Below, one piece after another: positions 1 through 5,290 of a DNA stretch of 7,864 nt (positions are counted from its first letter, which is position 1; each line of letters opens with the position of its first letter). The stretch spans positions 1 through 7,864 of the forward strand of contig CALBSL010000200.1 in assembly GCA_937968025.1 (NCBI GenBank). The letters are read 5' to 3'. Origin of the DNA: an uncultured bacterium (GTDB lineage: Bacteria; Patescibacteriota; Patescibacteriia; 2-12-FULL-60-25). The notes under the pieces are model-generated. The model searched no databases, had not been told where the DNA came from, and was given only the letters and a program-made list of their open reading frames with translations. Both the position numbers and the translations under genes were made by a program.

Positions 1-49
1 ATCTACACAGGCGAAGACACTCTTTCCCTACACGACGCTCTTCCGATCT
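1..49. other. Illumina TruSeq i5 adapter contamination (not genomic)
   Basis: These 49 bases match the 3' part of the TruSeq dual-index i5 adapter. Positions 1-8 (ATCTACAC) are the end of the flow-cell primer, 9-16 (AGGCGAAG) match the i5 index that I recall as D505, and 17-49 match the read-1 sequencing primer ending in GCTCTTCCGATCT. The match is recalled from knowledge of the adapter rather than searched, but it is continuous over all 49 bases. The sequence was therefore left on the contig end by incomplete trimming, and any gene call entering it is artificial. Confidence 0.98.
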
Positions 50-465
50 CTCTGTTTTAGCACTTCTCGCTCTTCTCGTGTTCCGCGAGTAGATTCTGCG
101 CTTCGCACCGCTTCATCAATCAGAAACACTGGACCCTGCGGTCGCGGGTCATTCGCGTGACGAGGAAAAAGATGCCAATGTAAATGACGCACACGATTTC
201 CCAGGAGCTCGTAGTTCATCTTTACCGGCTGGACCGTGTTATAGAGAGCCTCGGCCACGAGAGCCATTTCAGCCAAAAACTTTGTTCTTTGCGACGGATC
301 AAGCTCATGAAGCTCTTCTTTGTGTTCTTTCGCAAGCAGGAGTGCATACCCTCGAAAAAACTGGAAATCGCCCAATACGACATAACTCGAATCAAGTTCG
401 AGAATGAGATCCGGATTCGTCCCCGCTTTGATTTCGGCGATACGCTCGCAAACAAAACAACTCAT
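50..465 (-). CDS. HIT-family (histidine triad) hydrolase/transferase, 3'-truncated by contig end
   Basis: This is a HIT-superfamily protein. Members are cytoplasmic and hydrolyse or transfer nucleoside monophosphates from substrates such as AMP-lysine or dinucleoside polyphosphates through a nucleotidyl-histidine intermediate. The active-site triad is visible as HLHWHLF at residues 94-100, with H98 the expected nucleophile. Cys3 and Cys6 form a CxxC that, with histidines, could bind zinc as in some bacterial HIT proteins. The ATG start at 463-465 gives the expected N-terminus and lies just downstream of a possible promoter. About 138 genuine residues remain. The last genomic codon is Gln138; a naive reading adds an R-D-R-K-S-V-V tail and stop (28-51) that are encoded wholly or partly by adapter. 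The true C-terminus is missing, but the catalytic domain looks complete. It lies 52 bases downstream of the ABC transporter gene on the same strand and could be partly co-transcribed with it. The substrate cannot be assigned. Confidence 0.93.
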
Positions 466-474
466 AACCGCTCA

Positions 475-503
475 AGTAAACACGAAGCGTTAAAACACAT
501 CAA
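475..503 (-). promoter_or_regulatory. Possible sigma70-type promoter for the HIT gene
   Basis: On the minus strand a TTGATG -35-like hexamer (498-503) and a TTTACT -10-like hexamer (475-480) are separated by exactly 17 bases. The -10 ends nine bases before the ATG, so the transcript would have a leader of only about 2-4 bases. Both hexamers are imperfect, so this is a moderate call. It lies in the short gap after the ABC transporter stop. Confidence 0.4.
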
Positions 504-517
504 TAACAAGAGGACGG

Positions 518-2275
518 CTACCCCCTATACCCTTCCGTTTGTCGCTCCCAGAAGTCGCGGTAGATCGTGGCACGAGCAAGCAACTCATCATGCGTACCTT
601 CATCCACAACCTTCCCTTGATCGAGAACGATCACGCGATCCATATGTCGAATCGTCGATAATCGATGAGCGATAGCGATGACCGTTTTCCCCTTCATCAA
701 CTCTTCCATCGCCTTCTGGATGAACTGTTCAGACTCTGGGTCGAGAGCGGAAGTTGCTTCATCAAGAATGAGAATAGGGGCGTTTTTCAATATAGCACGA
801 GCGATCGCGATACGTTGACGCTCACCGCCGGAGAGCTTCACTCCACGTTCACCGACGAGAGAATCGTACTTTTCTGGCAGGCGCGAGATAAAGTCATGAC
901 AATGCGCCCGTTTTGCTGCGGCGACAATCTGTCGTTCCGAAGCACGAGGGTTTCCGTAGGCGATATTCTCACGAATGGTTCGATGAAACAGCAACGGTTC
1001 TTGCGGAACATAGCTAATCGCCTCGCGCAGACTTGCCTGTGTCACGTTCTGAATTGGTTGGCCATCAATACGAATTTCCCCAGATTCAAGGTTATATAAG
1101 CGTAAAAGCAGCTTCACGAGCGTGGATTTTCCTGCTCCTGAACGCCCAACGATTGCAAGACGCTCGCCCGCAGCAATGGACAATGTAAGCTGTTTTATTG
1201 CTTCGCCTTGCTGCCCATAACCGAAGGCGGCAGCATCGAGCGTGATTTCACCGTGCTTGATTCGCAACGGTTTGGCTCTTGGAATATCTTGCACGTCAAT
1301 AGGTGTATCGAGCACGTTCATCGCCTCTTCTGCCTGGACTATGCTTTCGCGAATACTTGTAACCCGCCTCGTAAAGGCGACAGATTGCCCGATCATATTT
1401 CCAACTAACGACTGATAAAGCACCACGTCGCCAACACTCACCACGCCTTGCTTCCAACCGGTATACAGCACCCAGAGGACAAACACCTCGAAACCCGCTG
1501 CCAATATGTACAACACCCCAATCGTTCGCTGGAACTGCGAAGCACGCGCCATCCAAGCATCTATAAATGCTTTTGTCCGAGTTTCAAATTCCTTACGCTC
1601 TCTTTTTTGTGCTTGAAAAAGTAAAACCGTATGCGCCTGCGTCAGAATATCCGACTGCGTCCCAACCATACTCGAGCGTGCCTCAGTTTTCGCTTTTTCA
1701 TAAGGACGCAGTTGTTTTGCCGCGCGCCAACCGTACATCCCCGTTAATAACAGATAGCCGAGCGATACCGCCAGCGGCCCAAACCCCTTCATCGAGAGAG
1801 CGATTAATGCCACCGTGACCGCCACCACAAAGCTCAAGGTCTCCTCGAACTCACCAAATAAGCGCTCAAAGGAAAAGGCAAGATTACGAATCTTCGTGAG
1901 CGTTTGCCCAGAAGGCGTATTGGTAAAGAAGCTGTACGCTTTCTCCAAAACACGCTCCAATGCATACACGTCAATCCGAGCATATGTCGTGGGTACAATC
2001 ACTCGATCAATCATGACCAGTACCCGCGAAGAAATGGTCGAAGCGAACTTCACCCCGATAAGCACCAACAGAAAGCTCAATACCTTCTGTTCATTGCGCA
2101 AAGCAAGCGCGTCAATAAATTCTCGAGACGCGAAAGGAATCGCCTGCCTGAGCGCCTGCGAGGCGACGATCACGATAAAAAATACCCATAGATACCATCC
2201 CGTCTTCCTCAACATCCGCCAATACACCCCCCAAAATGTTTCTTTGGCCGTGGTTGATGTCGACATGCCAACCAT
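518..2275 (-). CDS. ABC exporter half-transporter (fused membrane and ATPase domains)
   Basis: This is a type IV (MsbA/BmrA/Sav1866-like) ABC exporter subunit: a six-helix membrane domain in the N-terminal ~330 residues followed by one ATPase domain. Hydrophobic segments lie near residues 29-47, 66-88, 147-165, 166-184, 253-275 and 280-300. The ATPase domain is complete: Walker A GRSGAGKST (377-385), Q-loop Gln425, signature LSGGE (481-485), Walker B ILILDE (501-506), D-loop SALD (509-512) and switch His537. At 585 residues it has the normal length for a half-transporter, so it must dimerise. No partner gene is adjacent, so a homodimer or a distant partner is inferred. It would sit in the cytoplasmic membrane and use ATP to export a hydrophobic compound, lipid or peptide; the substrate is unknown. 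The start is uncertain: a -10-like TAGAAT overlaps the first ATG, so the second ATG (2264-2266, residue 4) may be the real, leaderless start. The HIT gene follows it. Confidence 0.95.
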   Translation of the reverse strand: MVGMSTSTTAKETFWGVYWRMLRKTGWYLWVFFIVIVASQALRQAIPFASREFIDALALRNEQKVLSFLLVLIGVKFASTISSRVLVMIDRVIVPTTYARIDVYALERVLEKAYSFFTNTPSGQTLTKIRNLAFSFERLFGEFEETLSFVVAVTVALIALSMKGFGPLAVSLGYLLLTGMYGWRAAKQLRPYEKAKTEARSSMVGTQSDILTQAHTVLLFQAQKRERKEFETRTKAFIDAWMARASQFQRTIGVLYILAAGFEVFVLWVLYTGWKQGVVSVGDVVLYQSLVGNMIGQSVAFTRRVTSIRESIVQAEEAMNVLDTPIDVQDIPRAKPLRIKHGEITLDAAAFGYGQQGEAIKQLTLSIAAGERLAIVGRSGAGKSTLVKLLLRLYNLESGEIRIDGQPIQNVTQASLREAISYVPQEPLLFHRTIRENIAYGNPRASERQIVAAAKRAHCHDFISRLPEKYDSLVGERGVKLSGGERQRIAIARAILKNAPILILDEATSALDPESEQFIQKAMEELMKGKTVIAIAHRLSTIRHMDRVIVLDQGKVVDEGTHDELLARATIYRDFWERQTEGYRG

Positions 2276-2279
2276 TCTA
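2274..2279 (-). promoter_or_regulatory. Candidate -10 element for the ABC transporter gene
   Basis: The minus strand reads TAGAAT, one mismatch from the consensus -10, followed by seven bases and then the ATG at 2264-2266. That spacing puts the transcription start at or next to this ATG, giving a leaderless mRNA. The upstream ATG at 2273-2275 lies inside the hexamer and would then not be transcribed. No good -35 is seen 16-18 bases upstream. Confidence 0.35.
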
Positions 2280-2329
2280 CACCAACCATGGCCCGCTCCC
2301 CAGCCGCCACCCGTCTACCAGTTGACTAC

Positions 2330-2358
2330 TAGACAAATCCCCCGTTTTCCGCTATACT
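2330..2358 (+). promoter_or_regulatory. Sigma70-type promoter for rplK
   Basis: A TAGACA -35 (2330-2335, one mismatch) and a TATACT -10 (2353-2358, one mismatch) are separated by 17 bases, the optimal spacing. Transcription should start near 2364-2366, giving a leader of about 210 bases before rplK. It is the best-formed promoter in the window, as expected for a ribosomal protein gene. It fires divergently from the ABC transporter gene. Confidence 0.7.
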
Positions 2359-2380
2359 TCCCCCATCAAGAACCCGGAAG

Positions 2381-2447
2381 GCTCGTCCGCCCGAGCATGC
2401 TTCTCTCCGTGTTCTGACTTGATTCAAGATGGGCGGACATCTGAATC
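2381..2447 (+). promoter_or_regulatory. rplK leader: two hairpins with complementary loops (possible kissing loop)
   Basis: Hairpin 1 pairs GCTCG (2381-2385) with CGAGC (2392-2396) around loop TCCGCC. Hairpin 2 pairs GATTCA (2421-2426) with TGAATC (2442-2447), and then GAT (2428-2430) with ATC (2439-2441) past one bulged A, around loop GGGCGGAC (2431-2438). The six bases of loop 1 are fully complementary to GGCGGA inside loop 2. Counting the flanking bases, GTCCGCCC (2385-2392) is complementary to all eight bases of loop 2. Either a loop-loop kiss or a switch to an 8-bp long-range helix is possible. The pairings are read directly from the sequence; a regulatory role is inferred from the position between a strong promoter and rplK. 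It matches no r-protein leader class that I recognise. Confidence 0.5.
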
Positions 2448-2452
2448 TCAAC

Positions 2453-2565
2453 CGTTCATTTCCGGCGAATCTCTTCGTTCCCCTCTCCGCGCTTCGACGA
2501 CGTACCCATCCGTACGCCTTACTCCAGTGCTCGAGGGCGCCTCGATCTTCATCCGGAACTGAACG
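2453..2565 (+). promoter_or_regulatory. rplK leader: long-range stem enclosing a multi-hairpin junction
   Basis: Bases 2453-2465 pair with 2553-2565 at 12 of 13 positions: CGTTCA with TGAACG and TTCCGG with CCGGAA, with one T-C mismatch between them. The enclosed 87 bases can form three hairpins: CGAA/TTCG (2466-2477), CGTAC/GTACG (2501-2516) and TCGAG/CTCGA (2531-2545). The closing stem ends 13 bases before the rplK ATG, so it could influence ribosome access in a gene that has no visible Shine-Dalgarno sequence. This fits an autoregulatory r-protein leader, but the ligand (uL11 or another factor) is unknown. Confidence 0.45.
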
Positions 2566-2578
2566 TTTTCCCTCAATT

Positions 2579-3004
2579 ATGGCAAAGAAAATTAAGGCCC
2601 TCATCAAGGTTCAGGTCGTTGGTGGCAAGGCAAACCCAGCACCTCCGCTCGGTCCTGCACTTGGTCAGCACGGCATGAACATCGCAGAATTCTGTCAGAA
2701 GGTGAACGCTGCTACCCAGGATCGCCTCGGCGAAGTGGTGCCGGTGATCATCTCCCTCTTCGAAGATCGTTCGTACTCCTTCATCCTCAAGACGGCCCCT
2801 GTCGCCGAAATGATCAAGAAGGCAGCGAAGATCGAAAAGGGCTCTGCGAAGCCACACACCGACAAAGTCGGAAAGATCACGAAAGCTCAGGTTCGCGACA
2901 TCGCTGAACGTAAGCTCGCTGATTTGAACTGCTCCACGATCGAGGCCGCTATGCGCCAGGTCGAAGGAACCGCAAAGAACATGGGCGTTGAAGTCACCGC
3001 CTAA
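2579..3004 (+). CDS. rplK: Ribosomal protein uL11 (50S subunit)
   Basis: This gene encodes large-subunit protein uL11. The protein binds the GTPase-associated region of 23S rRNA and supports the stalk and the function of elongation and release factors. It is 141 residues, the usual bacterial length. The N-terminus ([20 protein letters not shown]) and the adjoining [20 protein letters not shown] segment are diagnostic. The C-terminal RNA-binding domain has [22 protein letters not shown] and ends near MGVEVTA. The ATG at 2579 gives the canonical N-terminus. The frame stays open upstream to an ATG at 2429, but those codons do not resemble uL11 and lie in a structured leader. No Shine-Dalgarno sequence is seen. 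The gene has its own promoter and terminator, so it is monocistronic. rplA (uL1), its usual downstream partner in many bacteria, is absent here. Confidence 0.98.
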   Translation: MAKKIKALIKVQVVGGKANPAPPLGPALGQHGMNIAEFCQKVNAATQDRLGEVVPVIISLFEDRSYSFILKTAPVAEMIKKAAKIEKGSAKPHTDKVGKITKAQVRDIAERKLADLNCSTIEAAMRQVEGTAKNMGVEVTA

Positions 3005-3010
3005 CACGAA

Positions 3011-3043
3011 CGTCCCGACCCAGTGTCGGGATGTTTTTGTTTT
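3011..3043 (+). terminator. Intrinsic terminator of rplK
   Basis: CGTCCCGAC (3011-3019) pairs with GTCGGGATG (3025-3033) over nine positions including one G-T wobble, with loop CCAGT. A T-rich tract with one interrupting G follows (3034-3043). It begins six bases after the rplK stop codon and closes the unit, so the next gene needs its own promoter. Confidence 0.9.
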
Positions 3044-3071
3044 GTCGGTGCTAGCCGGTGCGGTCTCCGCT

Positions 3072-3080
3072 TGGTACACT
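3072..3080 (+). promoter_or_regulatory. Extended -10 promoter for the surface-protein gene
   Basis: TGGTACACT has the TGn extension plus a -10-like TACACT (3075-3080). The ATG follows after six bases, so transcription would begin at or beside the start codon (a leaderless mRNA). No matching -35 was found, which is tolerable for an extended -10 promoter. The need for a promoter here is supported by the rplK terminator just upstream. Confidence 0.4.
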
Positions 3081-3086
3081 GCAGGC

Positions 3087-4028
3087 ATGAGAACTCCCCT
3101 GTTCTTTCTTCTTTCGTGCGTACTCCTTGGCTGTAGCTCGATGACGGCTCAAGCCGCGTCGTTTGACGCATCCGTCACTCGTGACGATATCAGCCTCGCA
3201 AAAGGCCAGTTCCCCACAGAACGACAGCCTATCCGCCTGTATGCCACGCTCACCAATGCGGGAACCGAAGACATCGAGGGCCTGGTTCGTTTTTTTGAAG
3301 ATGATCGCTTTATCGGCGGAAAAGTCTTTTCCCTTCGTTCTGGCACCCGCCCTGAAGATGCCTGGGTACTCTGGACCCCTTCCTCGCCAGGTGAACACAC
3401 GATTCGTGTTGAGATCGTCAACGATGCCGAGTTTCCGGACGCTACTCCCGCAAACAACCAAGCTTCGACCGCGTTTGTGGTCCATCAAGACCTCGATAAA
3501 GACGGCCTTGGCGATGAACACGACCCAGACATCGACGGCGACTCGATCAGCAACACCGAAGAAACGCGCCTCGGCACGGACTATCGCAAGGCCGATACCG
3601 ATGAAGATGGGACGCCGGATAACCAAGACGCATATCCGCTCGATCCAACGCGACAACGAATCGTGGTACCACCTCCTCAGCCGACCGTCGCGCCAGCCGT
3701 TGCACCAACAGTGAAAACGCCGGCTCAGCCTGTTGCACCAAAAACAACACCGACGCCAGTACCAGCAACAACCCGCGTTGCCGTAAGCGCCCCAACGCCA
3801 GAACTTGCTTCTCCGATCATCGACACCCCAACCACCACTGAATCGGCGGCAGAAGTTGAGATGCCAGTGGCACCAACTCCCACTCCAGCGCCCGAGCCCG
3901 TCCGTATCACCGAGCCAAGTCCAGCCCCAGAAACGCAAACACCCCCGTGGGGGCTCATCGCGGCGGGTGTGACAGGCATGCTCGGACTCGGCACGCTGCT
4001 ATTCTCGTTTATCGCACCTCCTCGCTAG
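3087..4028 (+). CDS. Exported Ca-binding-repeat (TSP3-like) protein with C-terminal membrane anchor
   Basis: This predicted exported protein has 313 residues. Residues 1-23 form a signal peptide with a lipobox-like LLGC (Cys16) and an alternative AQA-A signal peptidase I site (21-24). Residues ~25-132 look like a beta-sandwich of the CARDB or Ig-like type (LYATLTNAGTEDIEG, then GEHTIRVEI). Residues 135-187 carry thrombospondin-type-3-like acidic repeats such as DLDKDGLGDEHD, DIDGDSISN and DTDEDGTPDNQD, which typically bind calcium. A Pro/Thr/Ala-rich stalk (~192-287) leads to one membrane helix (288-310) and a short PPR tail. The architecture suggests a surface-displayed adhesion or structural protein held by its C-terminus. 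The ATG at 3087 is preferred because it begins directly at the signal peptide; an in-frame ATG at 2988 lies inside rplK and before its terminator. It converges with the phosphatase gene and their stops overlap. Its partner and exact role are unknown. Confidence 0.85.
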   Translation: MRTPLFFLLSCVLLGCSSMTAQAASFDASVTRDDISLAKGQFPTERQPIRLYATLTNAGTEDIEGLVRFFEDDRFIGGKVFSLRSGTRPEDAWVLWTPSSPGEHTIRVEIVNDAEFPDATPANNQASTAFVVHQDLDKDGLGDEHDPDIDGDSISNTEETRLGTDYRKADTDEDGTPDNQDAYPLDPTRQRIVVPPPQPTVAPAVAPTVKTPAQPVAPKTTPTPVPATTRVAVSAPTPELASPIIDTPTTTESAAEVEMPVAPTPTPAPEPVRITEPSPAPETQTPPWGLIAAGVTGMLGLGTLLFSFIAPPR

Positions 4029-5254
4029 CCTCGCAGGAGAACGAGGGAACGGTCGTCGAACGGCTTAAGTGGGTTATCCCCCTGGAGTGCCCCAGAAGAT
4101 ACATACCCAAGCCGGGGATCAGCCTGCGCCATTAACAGCCAAGCCGCACAGGTCGCAAGGTCCTTCCCTTTTTCTGATGTTAAAAACGCCGCGTGATCAG
4201 CGAACATCTGTTTGATCATGCCGGGAGCGAGGCCATCCGTCGCAATACACACCAGATCGCCAGGATCGAGGACTATTTCCCCGTAGTGCAAAAGACCTAA
4301 GGTCGAGTTCTCGCCCCAGTTTAACTGCGGCGGAACGAGACCTTGCTTCCCTTCATGTGTTTCAACCGCCCCCGTACGGCGTAAGATCACGTAGGCAGCA
4401 TCTCCCTGATGAAGGAAGCGTATGTTTCGACCGCCACCCTGGCGCTCCGACACCTGACCAGCGAAGAGCGTTGTCGCTCCTAGCGTCATTTGATCCGCAT
4501 TGATCGTTTCGGAGCGAATATCTTTGCTATGTTTCTTGAATTCTGGACTCACCTGAATTTTTGCTTCTTTTTTCGCGCGATAATCAGCAAGTTGTTCGCG
4601 AGTATTTTCTCTCGCCATTCTACGACCGATCGCTCGACAAAGAACAACCGCTATCTCTTTTGTCAAAATAATCTTGGCACTCGCGAGCTCAGCAAGAGCC
4701 GCACTCATCAAGCGGGTATACACTTCAGCCGTTTCACCACCAAGGAGTGATTTCGACACCCCGTCAGCAAGAGCGAATGCATTCAATACATACCCATCCC
4801 GCTGCTTTCGATACGCAAAAAAGCAACGATCTTGACTCGCATGCGCCGGATTTCCGGGCTCAGGATCGGCGAGGAGTGCAGCGCTCTCTCGCGTCGCATG
4901 ATTCGCCACGACCGGTTGCATGACCGCGTACTTCCCCCCAAGATGTCCCAAATAGCTCTTCGACGGCGTACTTCTTTTCTCTTTATAGGAAGAGGGCCTG
5001 TCTCCAGGAATCAGCGTGCTCCCAGGCAGAGTCGTTGCGCACATGTTCGCCCCACCCGGAACAGACAATGCATCAACCAATTCGCTCAAGGTCCGCTCAA
5101 TATCTGGGGTGATTCTCTCAACAGGATGGTTATCCTCATCAAAATCAATCGGCTCAAACGAAAGACCGTCTGACGGATTGTGCGCTTTGCTCGGTGGCGG
5201 AGGATCAAAATCAAATCCGATCGACTCCCAAACAACGCCTGGTGATGTTGGCAT
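4025..5254 (-). CDS. PP2C-family (PPM) Ser/Thr protein phosphatase
   Basis: This is a metal-dependent protein phosphatase of the PPM/PP2C fold, expected to remove phosphate from Ser/Thr residues in the cytoplasm. The family's metal-binding aspartate motifs appear in order: SQDRCFF (140-146), ALADGVS (161-167), HQGDAAYV (282-289), IATDGLAP (337-344) and FDDRSLVLL (399-407). At 409 residues it is longer than minimal bacterial PP2Cs (about 240). The excess is an N-terminal extension of ~110 residues, acidic and proline-rich and probably disordered (DFDPPPP, IDFDED), plus a charged, probably helical insert near 215-250. No membrane segment is seen. An extended -10 precedes the start, and no Shine-Dalgarno sequence is visible. 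The metallopeptidase gene lies 36 bases upstream on the same strand, so some co-transcription is possible. No cognate kinase lies in the window. Confidence in the family is high; the target is unknown. Confidence 0.9.
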   Translation of the reverse strand: MPTSPGVVWESIGFDFDPPPPSKAHNPSDGLSFEPIDFDEDNHPVERITPDIERTLSELVDALSVPGGANMCATTLPGSTLIPGDRPSSYKEKRSTPSKSYLGHLGGKYAVMQPVVANHATRESAALLADPEPGNPAHASQDRCFFAYRKQRDGYVLNAFALADGVSKSLLGGETAEVYTRLMSAALAELASAKIILTKEIAVVLCRAIGRRMARENTREQLADYRAKKEAKIQVSPEFKKHSKDIRSETINADQMTLGATTLFAGQVSERQGGGRNIRFLHQGDAAYVILRRTGAVETHEGKQGLVPPQLNWGENSTLGLLHYGEIVLDPGDLVCIATDGLAPGMIKQMFADHAAFLTSEKGKDLATCAAWLLMAQADPRLGYVSSGALQGDNPLKPFDDRSLVLLRG

Positions 5255-5269
5255 ACGTGCGATAGAGAG

Positions 5270-5278
5270 AGTATAGCA
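5270..5278 (-). promoter_or_regulatory. Extended -10 promoter for the PP2C gene
   Basis: The minus strand reads TGCTATACT: a TGn extension and a -10 (5270-5275) with one mismatch from consensus. It ends 15 bases before the ATG, giving a leader of about 8 bases. It lies in the 36-base gap after the metallopeptidase stop, so the phosphatase can be transcribed on its own. No -35 match was found. Confidence 0.5.
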
Positions 5279-5290
5279 TGAATACGCCGC

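Noticed and set aside
184..675. 163-residue plus-strand open frame over the HIT gene and the end of the ABC gene
   Set aside because: It lies antisense to two clear protein families, its translation has no domain-like features, and it spans their intergenic gap.
2322..2327. TTGACT as the -35 of the rplK promoter
   Set aside because: It is 25 bases from the TATACT -10, too far. TAGACA at 2330-2335 has the correct 17-base spacing.
2429..2578. In-frame N-terminal extension of uL11 from the ATG at 2429
   Set aside because: uL11 begins canonically at [11 protein letters not shown]. The 50 extra codons resemble no protein and lie inside leader stems. The ATG itself is within hairpin 2.
2365..2578. 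Leader as a direct mimic of the 23S rRNA uL11-binding (GTPase-centre) domain or of a uL1 leader
   Set aside because: No recognisable conserved sequence of either binding site could be seen, and secondary structure alone is not enough to claim it.
2573..3088. 171-residue minus-strand open frame over rplK
   Set aside because: It is antisense to the unmistakable uL11 gene and is a shadow of its codon usage.
3051..3938. 295-residue minus-strand open frame opposite the surface-protein gene
   Set aside because: It is rich in Trp, Arg, Gly and Cys, as expected from the antisense of a Pro/Thr/Asp-rich gene. The plus strand has a signal peptide, repeats and a membrane helix.
3660..3950. Repeat array in the surface-protein gene
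   Set aside because: The recurring Pro/Thr/Ala codons are a low-complexity stalk without a regular unit length, not a DNA repeat element or CRISPR.
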